Shown in pieces: positions 1 through 8,900 of a stretch of 64,000 nucleotides of DNA (position 1 is its first letter; every line of letters starts with the position of its first letter). The notes below the pieces were generated by a model. The model searched no databases and was not told the DNA's origin. It saw only the letters and a list, made by a program, of their open reading frames with translations. This DNA comes from Pseudobutyrivibrio ruminis (GTDB lineage Bacteria; Bacillota; Clostridia; Lachnospirales; Lachnospiraceae). The DNA lies in contig NZ_SVET01000006.1 in the NCBI RefSeq assembly GCF_015057245.1, positions 1 through 64,000 of the forward strand, given 5' to 3'. Made by a program: the position numbers and the translations under genes.

Positions 1-47
1 GTCTTTAGACTCCAGTGCCGGTAACAAGCCCTTATAGGGCTAGAACA

Positions 48-70
48 AACCACCGGCTAAGCCGGTGGTT
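48..70. terminator. Hairpin between left edge and thiT
   Basis: A perfect 10-bp inverted repeat (AACCACCGGC, loop TAA, GCCGGTGGTT) lies 12 bp past the thiT stop. A short T-rich stretch follows on either strand, so it could end transcription in both directions. A second small hairpin (AGCCC/GGGCT) lies at 27-41. The pair also resembles the right end of IS200/IS605-type elements; see findings. Confidence 0.55.
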
Positions 71-81
71 TTGATTAAGAA

Positions 82-648
82 TTATTCAGTAGCCATATTT
101 TTAAGTCTGTTCATAACATCTCTTACTGGTGGAATGAAAAGAATGATGAGTGTTACAGCAGCCTCAGCAAAGATGTAGATTGCGTTGTAAGCAAGTGAGT
201 AAGCTAGTGGATTCCAACCTTCCCAAGCCCATTCGCCAAAGAAAATCCAACCTGAGATTACCGCAAATACGTAGCGTCCTAAAACAGCTGCGATGTAACC
301 TTTGATAAGACCATATTTAGAATCCTTGAAGAATCCAGATAATCCAAGAGCACCAAAGGCGAGTATGTAATCAACAATAACCTGTGCTGGGAAAAGAATG
401 TAAGGATCAACAATGAGGTTTAGCAATCCATAGGCAACACCTGTGATAATTCCAACAATAGGACCAAACCAAAAACCAGGAAGGCATGCAACGAGCATTG
501 AAAGTAATGTAATTGAACCGCCAGTTGGGAATTTAAATACCTTAATATTAGACAAAACAAAAGCAAGTGCCATAGAAGCAGCACAAAAAGCTAGTTGCTT
601 TGCAGAAAATGTGATTTTAGTTTTTTCGTTAGACATGTGATTAATCAT
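82..648 (-). CDS. thiT: ThiT, thiamine-specific ECF transporter S component
   Basis: 188-residue, very hydrophobic protein with about six membrane segments, the usual size for ThiT. It would bind thiamine at the membrane and work with a shared EcfAA'T module, which is not in this window. The Trp/Tyr/Asn-rich stretch around residues 139-156 (WAWEGWNPLAYSLAYN) matches the substrate-binding region expected of ThiT. The ATG at 648 has GGAG about 8 nt upstream; an in-frame ATG at 636 is the alternative. A TPP riboswitch directly upstream independently supports thiamine as the substrate. Confidence 0.9.
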   Translation of the reverse strand: MINHMSNEKTKITFSAKQLAFCAASMALAFVLSNIKVFKFPTGGSITLLSMLVACLPGFWFGPIVGIITGVAYGLLNLIVDPYILFPAQVIVDYILAFGALGLSGFFKDSKYGLIKGYIAAVLGRYVFAVISGWIFFGEWAWEGWNPLAYSLAYNAIYIFAEAAVTLIILFIPPVRDVMNRLKNMATE

Positions 649-673
649 TAAAAAATCTCCCTTCGTACATCAA

Positions 674-770
674 TGCTAGGAGATTCGTCTATCGCTTCCT
701 TACGCTGGTATTATCCAGTTCAAGTATTAAGGGTCGGTGCAAGCACCTCTCAGCATATGCGCCCCTAGCA
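674..770 (-). promoter_or_regulatory. TPP riboswitch (THI element)
   Basis: Read on the minus strand, the element has the THI-box landmarks in order: GGGGCGC, CTGAGAGG, ACCCTTAATACTTGAACT, GGATAATACCAGCG and a GGAAGCG-like end. The outer P1 stem is TGCTAGG (770-764) with CCTAGCA (680-674). No T-run terminator follows, and the ribosome site of thiT lies about 15 nt beyond P1, so control of translation start is the likely mode. Confidence 0.95.
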
Positions 771-929
771 AATTATTTAATTCGATTATAAACATAGCAC
801 TAGAGTAAGATATAGTCAATGAAAAATAGAAAAACAAGAATTATTATTTGTTAAATTATTTTATTAGAGTTTAAATTATTTAGCAAAAATGCAAAAAAAA
901 TAAGAATTATTTTTATTAAAAAGATGAAA

Positions 930-959
930 TTGACAGACTACTCCTCTGGGGAGTATTAT
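930..959 (+). promoter_or_regulatory. Promoter with operator-like repeats for arabinan operon
   Basis: TTGACA at 930-935 and TATTAT at 954-959 are separated by 18 bp. An inverted repeat ACTCC-N5-GGAGT (939-953) fills the spacer. Downstream lie GCGTAC-N4-GTACGC (973-988) and the palindrome GTGTTAACAC (991-1000). These are candidate operators for the LacI-type regulator encoded at 5651; the assignment is inference. Confidence 0.6.
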
Positions 960-1025
960 TTTTATAGATGAAGCGTACACGAGTACGCACGTGTTAACAC
1001 AACAGTTTATGAAAAGGAGAAGGTC

Positions 1026-2339
1026 ATGAAGAAAAGATTAATTTCAGCTTTACTTATGTCAGCGATGATAGTATCAAGCATGACAGCATGTGGTGGAGCA
1101 TCTACCAGTTCAAACACAAGCTCTTCTGGAGACACAGGAGAGGAATCTGCGGATGCAATTACTATTAAGTTCTGGAATGGTTTTACTGGTTCAGATGGGG
1201 ATGAGCTAGTTGAGCTAGTAGACAAATTTAATAGTGAAAATGAATACGGAATAACAGTAGATATGGATATTTCATCAAGTTTAGATGAACAACTTTCATC
1301 GGCATTTGCAGCTGGTGAAGGTCCAGAGTTAGTTTTATTTTCAAGCGCTAGCAGGTTTACCTATGGCGATTATCTTCAGGATATGAGCGATATCTTTGAC
1401 AAGACTAGTTTAAACAAGGATGATTTTATTCAATCTTATTTAGATTATTGTTCAGAAGATGACAATTTATATCTTGTACCAATGGAAATAGTTGGTTTCT
1501 ATTTATACTGGAATAAGGATTTATTTGAAGAAGCTGGACTAGATCCAGAAAAGGGGCCTACAACATGGGATGAATATGTAGAGTATGCACAGGCCATCAC
1601 TGATTCTAGCAAGAATGTATATGGTTCTGGATTGTGCTATGGATACAATTATCAAATGGCTCATACAATCCAGCGATTTGGTGGCTTGGCAGTAACACAA
1701 GATTCATCGGGAAACTGGGTAGCAAACCTTGCAGGAAACGAAGGCTATGAGAAGTTTTTAACAACATATAAATCTCTTGTTGATAGTGGTGATAATCCAC
1801 TTACAGATGACACTGATTCAATGATGACGGCTGGACAGTTAGGTATGACAATAAATGGTCCTTGGCTTACATCAGGAATGGATACAGCAGGAATTAATTA
1901 TGGAATTACAACTATTCCTACAGGAGATGCTGGAGAAATGACTTCAGCAGAGGTTATTGGTATGGCTGTGACAACGGCAGCTGATGAAGATGAGAAACTT
2001 GCATGCTATAGATTTATTGAATGGTGGAATACACAGGATGCAAATGGTGATTGTCCAGCAGAGACTTGGTCTTTAGATTTTGGTTATCCTACTTACCTAA
2101 ATTCAGTTTTAAATAGTGATGCTTATCAGGCTAATGAAAAAGTTATGTCTATGACAAATACAAATACAGATGTTTCCGCTGATTTTATTGTAGATTCATC
2201 ATTCCCAGGAATAGGAACATTTATTTCAGACATAATACCTGAAATGACACAGCCTGTATTATTTGATGGTGAAGATCCAGCTGATGTTTTAAATGAATTG
2301 CAATCAGAAGCTGATGATTTAGTTGCACAATATAATTAA
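1026..2339 (+). CDS. Sugar ABC transporter substrate-binding lipoprotein (family 1)
   Basis: 437-residue extracellular solute-binding protein. The signal peptide ends in a lipobox with Cys22 (SMTAC), followed by a Ser/Thr-rich linker and then a family 1 fold beginning around residue 46 (ITIKFWNGFTG). It should be anchored outside the membrane and deliver oligosaccharides to the two permeases that follow. The neighbouring GH51 and sialidase-fold genes suggest arabino-oligosaccharides. A strong AAGGAGAAGG site precedes the ATG. No ATPase gene is in the operon, so a shared MsmX-type ATPase is expected elsewhere. Confidence 0.9.
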   Translation: MKKRLISALLMSAMIVSSMTACGGASTSSNTSSSGDTGEESADAITIKFWNGFTGSDGDELVELVDKFNSENEYGITVDMDISSSLDEQLSSAFAAGEGPELVLFSSASRFTYGDYLQDMSDIFDKTSLNKDDFIQSYLDYCSEDDNLYLVPMEIVGFYLYWNKDLFEEAGLDPEKGPTTWDEYVEYAQAITDSSKNVYGSGLCYGYNYQMAHTIQRFGGLAVTQDSSGNWVANLAGNEGYEKFLTTYKSLVDSGDNPLTDDTDSMMTAGQLGMTINGPWLTSGMDTAGINYGITTIPTGDAGEMTSAEVIGMAVTTAADEDEKLACYRFIEWWNTQDANGDCPAETWSLDFGYPTYLNSVLNSDAYQANEKVMSMTNTNTDVSADFIVDSSFPGIGTFISDIIPEMTQPVLFDGEDPADVLNELQSEADDLVAQYN

Positions 2340-2348
2340 TGATTATGT

Positions 2349-2376
2349 ATTTGGGGTGATATATATCACCCCAAAT
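2349..2376 (+). promoter_or_regulatory. Perfect 28-bp palindrome between binding protein and permease genes
   Basis: The sequence reads ATTTGGGGTGATAT followed by its exact reverse complement with no loop. It starts 10 bp after the binding-protein stop and lies before the permease ribosome site. No T-run follows, so it is more likely an mRNA 3'-end stabiliser or partial terminator that keeps binding-protein transcript in excess than a full terminator. Confidence 0.65.
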
Positions 2377-2392
2377 AATTGGGAGAATGATA

Positions 2393-3304
2393 ATGAATAG
2401 TCTAGCTAAAAACAACAAAAAGAATATATGGAAGTACCTAAATTCCGATGAGGGATCGGCATATGTTTTCATCCTTCCATCAATAATTTTATTGTTTTTG
2501 TTTATTATTTTGCCATTGATTATGGCATTTGGGTTGAGCTTTTTTGATGTTCCGATGACACTAAATTCGGCGAAATTTGTGGGGTTTGATAACTTCAAGG
2601 AAGCTTTTCAAGACAAACGATTTCTTAATAGTCTTAAGGTCACATTAATATTTACTGCTATTGAAGTTCCAATACAAGTATTTGGAGCGATGATTATAGC
2701 AGCACTTATCTCAAAAAATAATATTTCTAACAAAATATTTAGAGCTATTTATTTTCTTCCAGTTATATGTTCTGCAACTGCAATCGGTATTATGTGGAAG
2801 ATGATTCTTCATTCAAATGTTGGATTTTTTACCTATTCTTTGCAAGCTTTGGGTTTGGGAAGAATAAATTTTTTAAATGATGTCCATCTAACAATTTTTG
2901 TTGTCACATTCATTTCTATTTGGAGAAGTTTTGGAGTATCTGCAATCATTTATGTTACAGCAATTCAAAATGTAAATGGGTCTTTATACGAGGCTGCTCA
3001 GATGGATGGAGCCGGCAAAATTAAACAGTTCTGGAATGTAACAGTTCCATTAATCAAACCAACATTTTGGTATATTTTAATGACTAGGTTAGCTGGTTCA
3101 CTACAGATTTTTGACATTATTTTTATGACAACAAATGGTGGTCCTAATTATACAACCGAATCTGCTGTTACTTATATATATACTAGAGCTTTTTCATCTG
3201 AATCAAGGATGGGATATGCATCCACGTTGTCTGTGATACTGTTTTTCATAATTCTAGTAGTAACTGTTTTGTTGTATAAAAAAATGAATGCAGAGGAAGA
3301 ATAA
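2393..3304 (+). CDS. Sugar ABC transporter permease (MalF/UgpA type)
   Basis: About 303 residues with six membrane segments. The EAA loop (YEAAQMDGAGKIKQFWNVTVPLIKP) that contacts the ATPase is clear near residue 200. The ATG at 2393 is preferred over the one at 2387 because GGGAG then sits 7 nt upstream. It is the first of two permeases and the next gene follows within 2 bp. Substrate is inferred from context to be arabino-oligosaccharides. Confidence 0.9.
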   Translation: MNSLAKNNKKNIWKYLNSDEGSAYVFILPSIILLFLFIILPLIMAFGLSFFDVPMTLNSAKFVGFDNFKEAFQDKRFLNSLKVTLIFTAIEVPIQVFGAMIIAALISKNNISNKIFRAIYFLPVICSATAIGIMWKMILHSNVGFFTYSLQALGLGRINFLNDVHLTIFVVTFISIWRSFGVSAIIYVTAIQNVNGSLYEAAQMDGAGKIKQFWNVTVPLIKPTFWYILMTRLAGSLQIFDIIFMTTNGGPNYTTESAVTYIYTRAFSSESRMGYASTLSVILFFIILVVTVLLYKKMNAEEE

Positions 3305-3305
3305 A

Positions 3306-4142
3306 ATGAAGAAATCAAATGCAAAAGGAGTAATCGCCAAAATCCCAGCATATATCATATTGATAATTATAGCGCTGCTAGTGGTAGTACCACTTCTATG
3401 GCTAACACTTAGCGCATTTAAAGAAGAAAAAGAGATATTATCTTATCCGCCCACTTTTTGGACACACTCATTTACGTTAGATAATTTTATAGCTACAAAT
3501 AAACGAATTAAGATATTCAGATATATTTTAAATTCTATTATATATTCGGTAGGAACTACGGCTTTAGCAGTCGTTGTTAATTGCATGGCAGGCTATGCCT
3601 ATGCAAGAAAAAAATTTAAAGGAAAAAATGGATTTTTCCTTATGACGTTGGCAACTATGATGGTTCCATTTCAAGTAATTATGGTTCCGTTGTTTTTAAT
3701 AGTTTATAAGATGGGAATGTACAATAATTACTGGGGATTAATAATTCCTAGGGTAGCTGTTGCAGGATCCATTTTTATGATGAGAGCAGCGTTTTCGGGA
3801 CTACCAAAAGAGTTAGAAGATGCCGCTAGGATTGATGGTTTATCAGAATATGGTATTTTTTGGAGAATTATGCTACCACAAGTAAAATCTTCTGTTATAT
3901 GTTTGATTATTTTGAGTATAAATGGATCTTGGAATGATTTGTTGTGGCCGATGATTGTTGCAAGTGATACAAATATGAGAACACTTGCAAATGGTTTAGC
4001 ACTATTTGTAGGACAGAACTCTATTCAATATGGAGCATCCTTTGCAGGAGCCCTTATTTCATTGTTACCAATGCTAATTCTTTATATTTTCGGACAAAAA
4101 TATTTTGTTGAAGGAATGGCTAGCTCTGGTTTGAAATCATAG
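3306..4142 (+). CDS. Sugar ABC transporter permease (MalG/UgpE type)
   Basis: About 278 residues with six membrane segments and the EAA-loop motif LEDAARIDGLSEYGIFWRIMLPQ. It ends with the common MalG-type pattern KYFVEGMASSGLKS. The ATG at 3306 has GAGGAAG 6 nt upstream, inside the end of the preceding permease gene; an upstream in-frame ATG at 3288 overlaps that gene more and has no good ribosome site. It forms the membrane channel with its neighbour. Confidence 0.9.
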   Translation: MKKSNAKGVIAKIPAYIILIIIALLVVVPLLWLTLSAFKEEKEILSYPPTFWTHSFTLDNFIATNKRIKIFRYILNSIIYSVGTTALAVVVNCMAGYAYARKKFKGKNGFFLMTLATMMVPFQVIMVPLFLIVYKMGMYNNYWGLIIPRVAVAGSIFMMRAAFSGLPKELEDAARIDGLSEYGIFWRIMLPQVKSSVICLIILSINGSWNDLLWPMIVASDTNMRTLANGLALFVGQNSIQYGASFAGALISLLPMLILYIFGQKYFVEGMASSGLKS

Positions 4143-4157
4143 TAAGGGAGAGTGTAA

Positions 4158-5636
4158 ATGAAAACAATAAAAATAAGTTGTAATAAAGATTATGTAATAG
4201 GAAGAATTGATAATCGTATTTACGGCTCTTTACTTGAGCATATGGGGCGTGTTGTATATACAGGTATTTACGATGAAAATAGTGAAAATATTAATGAGTA
4301 CAATTTTCGTACTGATGTAATTGAAGCAATACAAAAAGCAGGGATAACAACGATTCGATATCCAGGAGGAAATTTTGTATCCACATATGAATGGGAGGAT
4401 GGCGTAGGAGCCATTGAAAGGCGACCTTCTCGTCTAGACCTCGCTTGGAGATCTATTGAAACAAATAGATTTGGTACTGATGAATTTATGAAATGGTCAA
4501 AGTTAACAAATACGCAACCGTTGGTTGCGGTAAATCTAGGCACCCGAGGGATACAAGATGCTATTAATTACATTGAATATTGCAACATAAAAGGTGGTAG
4601 TAAGTATAGTCAAATGCGTATCAACAATGGGATAGTTGAGCCGTATGACATAAAAATGTGGTGTCTTGGTAATGAAATGGATGGAAAGTGGCAAATTGGT
4701 CACAAGACAGCGCACGAATATGGAAGGCTTGCAGCTGAAACTTCGAAAGCAATGAAAGTTGTTGACCCATCGATAGAGACAGTTCTTTGTGGAAGTTCGC
4801 TAAATACTATGGAAACATACCCTGATTGGGAATTACAAGTTCTCGATGATGCCTACGAATATGTAGATTACATTTCATTACATCAATATTTTGGTGGTCA
4901 GGAAAAAGGAACAGAAGCATTTTTGAGACAGGCTGATGAGATAAATCAGTACGTAGATACTGTGAATTCTATAATTAAATATACTAAAGCTAAGAAAAAG
5001 GCTAATAATAATGTTTATATAAGCTTGGACGAATGGGGTGTTTGGACACATGCATCAAGTGAAACAGTAAAAGAAAGTGAAGCATTAAGATGGTCGCAAG
5101 CTCCAGCAATTAGTGAAATGATTTATACATTTGAAGACTCACTTCTTTTTGCCGGAATGCTAATGTCAATAATAAATAATTGCAACATTGTAAAGATTGC
5201 ATGTCAGGCATTAGTTACAAACATATCTTCAATGATTATGACTGATAAAAATGGTGAAATGTGGCTTCAGACTATATATTATCCTTTCTCTTTAATGGCT
5301 AAACATGGAAAAGGCATTGTTTTAGACACTAGGGATACAGACATCGATAATTTACTCAGTTCAGTATTAATTTACAATAAGGAAAATAATGAAATAGTTG
5401 CATTTATTTTAAACAGAAGTAATGAAGATATTGATTTGGAAATGGATTGTGCTGGTTTTCTTCCATTAGAAATTAAGGAACAAATCATTTTAAAATCAGA
5501 TGATTTAAAAGTTACTAATAAATATAATCATGATTCAGTAAAGCCAAAACAAAGGAACGATGCCATAATTAAAAATGATATAATATGTACTAGAATCGAA
5601 AAGTTTTCTTGGAATTTAATCCAAATAGGTGTTTGA
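4158..5636 (+). CDS. abfA: GH51 alpha-L-arabinofuranosidase, intracellular
   Basis: 492 residues, the usual GH51 length, with a TIM barrel followed by a C-terminal beta-sandwich. The N-terminal IYGSLLEHMGRVVYTGIY, the acid/base region WCLGNEMDG (Glu173) and the nucleophile region SLDEWGVW (Glu292) are all present. With no signal peptide it should act in the cytoplasm, removing terminal arabinofuranosyl residues from imported oligosaccharides. It lies 15 bp after the permease gene in the same operon. Members of this family differ in linkage preference, which the sequence alone does not settle. Confidence 0.93.
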   Translation: MKTIKISCNKDYVIGRIDNRIYGSLLEHMGRVVYTGIYDENSENINEYNFRTDVIEAIQKAGITTIRYPGGNFVSTYEWEDGVGAIERRPSRLDLAWRSIETNRFGTDEFMKWSKLTNTQPLVAVNLGTRGIQDAINYIEYCNIKGGSKYSQMRINNGIVEPYDIKMWCLGNEMDGKWQIGHKTAHEYGRLAAETSKAMKVVDPSIETVLCGSSLNTMETYPDWELQVLDDAYEYVDYISLHQYFGGQEKGTEAFLRQADEINQYVDTVNSIIKYTKAKKKANNNVYISLDEWGVWTHASSETVKESEALRWSQAPAISEMIYTFEDSLLFAGMLMSIINNCNIVKIACQALVTNISSMIMTDKNGEMWLQTIYYPFSLMAKHGKGIVLDTRDTDIDNLLSSVLIYNKENNEIVAFILNRSNEDIDLEMDCAGFLPLEIKEQIILKSDDLKVTNKYNHDSVKPKQRNDAIIKNDIICTRIEKFSWNLIQIGV

Positions 5637-5650
5637 ACGGAGAAATAATT

Positions 5651-6634
5651 ATGGCAGTTACAACAAAGGATATAGCTGAGAGATGCAACGTATCTAGAAC
5701 AACGGTCCACAGAGCTTTCAATAATACGGGTAGAATTAGTGAGGAAACTCGAAAATATATTTTGGATACTGCGGAGAAGATGGGCTATAAGCCTGATTTG
5801 TTGGCGACAAGTTTAAAAAAAGGACGTACTGGTAATATTGGTGTTGTTGTTTTTGACGTTAAGAACCAATACTTTGCTGAAATGCTAAATACGCTTGATT
5901 TAGAAGCGCAAAGAAGAGGGTACAGCGTAAATATCTCTCTTCATGAAAAAAAAGAAAAACAAGAACATGATATGCTACAAAGACTTGCTGGCTTTAGGGT
6001 TGAAGGAATAATACTTTCTCCGGTTTCAAAAGGTTCTGAATTCGGTGAATTCGTACATGAGCTCAACATACCAGTTGTAATAATTGGTAATAAGATAGAT
6101 TCAGACATTCCATATGTAGGAATAGATGAAAGAAGTGCTGCAATGGAAGCAGTTGAAACTATAGCACGGAAAGGATATGAGGAAATATATTTCATCTGTC
6201 CTCCTTTGGAAGATATAGAAAAGGAAAATGTATATTCCCATGTAGAACGACAAGAGGGATTTCTAGCGAAAGTAAATGAGCTAAATCTAAATGGTCATGT
6301 AATAGGTAAATGGAATTATTTAGACGACATTGATAGATTAGTCGATAAAGCGAATAATCGAGTTGCCTTTTTTTGCTCTGGTGATTTATATGCGCTAGAT
6401 ATAATGAAACACTTAAGAAAGAGAAACCTAACGGCTGGTAAGGATTATGGAATAATGGGATTTGATAATATTGATATGCTGGATTATATCACGCCAAGAT
6501 TATCAACAATAGATAATGGAGTGCGGGACGTTTCGACTAAAGCTGTGGAAGTTATGTTTGACCTTATAGATGGTACGGAGGTTCAGCAAGAAACTATTAT
6601 TCCTTATACAATTGTAGGGGGAGAGACATTGTAG
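5651..6634 (+). CDS. LacI-family transcriptional regulator of arabinan locus
   Basis: 327 residues. The N-terminal helix-turn-helix is TTKDIAERCNVSRTTVHRAF with the hinge region after it, followed by a periplasmic-binding-protein-like ligand domain. The ATG at 5651 begins the canonical MAVTTKDIAE; an upstream in-frame ATG at 5609 would overlap the arabinofuranosidase gene and add an unrelated leader. Being inside the operon it probably controls the operon promoter near 930-1000 in response to an arabinose-containing sugar; this is inferred from position. Confidence 0.88.
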   Translation: MAVTTKDIAERCNVSRTTVHRAFNNTGRISEETRKYILDTAEKMGYKPDLLATSLKKGRTGNIGVVVFDVKNQYFAEMLNTLDLEAQRRGYSVNISLHEKKEKQEHDMLQRLAGFRVEGIILSPVSKGSEFGEFVHELNIPVVIIGNKIDSDIPYVGIDERSAAMEAVETIARKGYEEIYFICPPLEDIEKENVYSHVERQEGFLAKVNELNLNGHVIGKWNYLDDIDRLVDKANNRVAFFCSGDLYALDIMKHLRKRNLTAGKDYGIMGFDNIDMLDYITPRLSTIDNGVRDVSTKAVEVMFDLIDGTEVQQETIIPYTIVGGETL

Positions 6635-6654
6635 AAAGGGAGGTTTTGCAGAAC

Positions 6655-8748
6655 ATGAAATTAAAAAAGGTGTTGTTGTCGTCAATGGCTATTTTTACAA
6701 CGGCTTTAATGATTGTAACTACGGCTAATGCACAAACTAGTGGTAATGGTGTTGCGGTTTATGTATCAGATAATGATGCAACATTTGATCCAGGTGGAGC
6801 GACCTATGCAAGAATAATTTGTCTAAAACATAGTGGATCTTCGAATGGAACGTTATTATGTACATATGATCAATTGAAAAATGTTGATGTTACCTATGAT
6901 GATGGAACAAGCTCTTCCCAGCAAGTATACCCTATCTATAGAAGTACAGATGGTGGCGATTCATGGACGCTTATATCAAATGTGTTTGATCAGGAATATG
7001 GTTTATTAAGAACATCGCAGCCATGCTTATATGAGCTACCACAGGCGGTGGGTGATATGCCAGCTGGCACAGTACTTTTAGCAGGAAATATTTTTGATGA
7101 TGATCCAGCTACAGTATCTAGAATTGTTATATACAAGAGCGAAGATCATGGTGCGAGTTGGTCGTTTTTGAGTCAGGTAGATACAGGTGGTCCTTGTGTA
7201 TATGACCCAAGTACAACATCAACTACAACTACGATTTGGGAACCATTTTTAGGTCTTGACGATGATGGTGACTTGGTATGCTATTATTCAGATGAGCGTC
7301 AGAAAGCGGATGGCGTTTTACAGGCAGTTAGTTTCAAAACTAGTTCAGACGGAATATCTTGGGGAAATTTTGGTAATGTTGCAGCAATAACAAATAACCA
7401 AGATAGACCAGGCATGATTACTGTTACTTCATTACCGAATGGTAAATATATGGCAACATACGAAGTGGTAAATCGTCCATCAATTAGTAATAATAATGCG
7501 GTTGTTTATTGTAAATTTTCTGATGATGGAATAACTTGGGATGAAAATTCACTAGGAACTAGAATTTCACTGGCAAATGGTCGAGGCATAGGTTCTTCAC
7601 CATATGTTAAATGGGTTGATGCAGGCGGACCAAATGGAATGGTTATTGTATCGGCTAAGTGGGGAACAGATTCCTCAGACAATATAAGTGGTGGCCAAAA
7701 CTTCTATGTTAACTATAATCTAGGTGTCGGTACATGGGAAAGACTACCTATGGCTGTTACCTATGATGCTACAGATACAAATGGAGGATATTTCTCAGGT
7801 TTTAGTCAGAGCTTTGATGTAAGTGTTGATGGAACAACTTTATATCAAGCAACGAATGTAGAAAATTTTTCAAATGCTAAAACTATAGATGGAACATCGT
7901 ATAATTTAAATGACATTAGAGTTGGCTCGTTGCCTTTAAATGGTACTATTTATGAGGCGGAAAATGCAGAACTTACAGATGTTTCTGTCGGCTCGAACGT
8001 TGATGCATCTAATGGGCAAGAAGTTCAATACATAAATGAAAGTGATAGTACAGTTGAATTTGATGATATCTATGTTGAAAGTTCTGGAAACTATACGATA
8101 AATGTAAGATATTCAAATGGTGAAAGTAGTGAAGCTTCTCATACAATTACAAAAAATGGGTCAACAGTTGGTACTATAAATTATCCAGTTACCACTGATT
8201 GGAACAGATACCAATGGGCAACATTTACAACATACTTACGTGCAGGCGTAAACACTCTTGCTTTTACTAAAAATGTAGGTTATGCAGAATTGGATTGTAT
8301 CCAAGTTAGTGATACACCTTCTGAATTTATGATTGTAAACAGAAATAGCTCGAAGTATTTGGAAGTAGTTAGTGCGTCAACAGAAGATGGTGCAAGTATA
8401 GGACAGTGGGGTGATACAGACTATTCTTGTCAGAAATGGATTTTTGAAAGTGCTGGAAATGATAGATATAGGATTAAGAATGTAAATAGTGAAATGTATC
8501 TTACAATTGAAGATGCTAGCACTTCAGACGGGGCCAATGCAATTCAGACTACTTATAGTACAAGTAGTTCACAGTTATGGGAGTTACAGGAAACAGATTC
8601 GGGATACTATAATATTGTGAATGTAAATAGTGGAAAGTATCTTGAGGTATTTAATAATCTCTCATCTGATGGTGCTGCTGTTGGTCAATGGGGATCGACT
8701 GGTTATAGTTGTCAGGAATGGACACTTATTAAAGAAGGGATTAATTAA
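6655..8748 (+). CDS. Secreted sialidase-fold glycosidase (GH93-like) with two carbohydrate-binding modules
   Basis: About 697 residues. A signal peptide likely ends near TTANA26. Residues 30-430 form a BNR/sialidase-type propeller with four Asp-box motifs: STDGGDSW (97), SEDHGASW (162), SSDGISW (230) and SDDGITW (289). A CBM6/35-like module begins with YEAENAEL (about 437-555), and a ricin-B/CBM13-like repeat module with three QxW-type units ends the protein. Next to a GH51 arabinofuranosidase, the propeller best fits a GH93 exo-arabinanase, which releases arabinobiose; a sialidase is less likely. The ATG at 6655 is chosen; a TTG at 6646 sits too close to the AGGGAGG site. Confidence 0.7.
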   Translation: MKLKKVLLSSMAIFTTALMIVTTANAQTSGNGVAVYVSDNDATFDPGGATYARIICLKHSGSSNGTLLCTYDQLKNVDVTYDDGTSSSQQVYPIYRSTDGGDSWTLISNVFDQEYGLLRTSQPCLYELPQAVGDMPAGTVLLAGNIFDDDPATVSRIVIYKSEDHGASWSFLSQVDTGGPCVYDPSTTSTTTTIWEPFLGLDDDGDLVCYYSDERQKADGVLQAVSFKTSSDGISWGNFGNVAAITNNQDRPGMITVTSLPNGKYMATYEVVNRPSISNNNAVVYCKFSDDGITWDENSLGTRISLANGRGIGSSPYVKWVDAGGPNGMVIVSAKWGTDSSDNISGGQNFYVNYNLGVGTWERLPMAVTYDATDTNGGYFSGFSQSFDVSVDGTTLYQATNVENFSNAKTIDGTSYNLNDIRVGSLPLNGTIYEAENAELTDVSVGSNVDASNGQEVQYINESDSTVEFDDIYVESSGNYTINVRYSNGESSEASHTITKNGSTVGTINYPVTTDWNRYQWATFTTYLRAGVNTLAFTKNVGYAELDCIQVSDTPSEFMIVNRNSSKYLEVVSASTEDGASIGQWGDTDYSCQKWIFESAGNDRYRIKNVNSEMYLTIEDASTSDGANAIQTTYSTSSSQLWELQETDSGYYNIVNVNSGKYLEVFNNLSSDGAAVGQWGSTGYSCQEWTLIKEGIN

Positions 8749-8776
8749 AAATTAATATAGATTCTTCTTCTCTTGT

Positions 8777-8805
8777 AAAGGAAGCTCATATTGGGCTTCC
8801 TTTTG
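8777..8805 (+). terminator. Terminator of arabinan operon
   Basis: Stem GGAAGC/GCTTCC flanked by AAA and TTTT, with a 9-nt loop, located 29 bp after the last stop codon. Confidence 0.8.
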
Positions 8806-8834
8806 TTATGCTTGAAAGCATTATTTGATATATC

Positions 8835-8864
8835 TTGTCAAATCATAAAACAACATTGTAGAAT
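8835..8864 (+). promoter_or_regulatory. Putative hflX promoter
   Basis: TTGTCA at 8835-8840 and TAGAAT at 8859-8864 with an 18-bp spacer, about 37 bp before the hflX start. Confidence 0.5.
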
Positions 8865-8900
8865 GTAACTATAAGAGATTTTGAAAAGATAGGATATTAG

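Noticed and set aside
1007..1225. Minus-strand 72-codon frame over the start of the first binding protein
   Set aside because: It is the reverse reading of a Ser/Thr-rich signal and linker region and has no ribosome site; the plus-strand lipoprotein is clear.
6655..8748. True sialidase (GH33)
   Set aside because: Asp boxes are present, but no N-terminal F/Y-R-I-P motif was seen and the operon is arabinan-related; GH93-like is preferred, although not proven.
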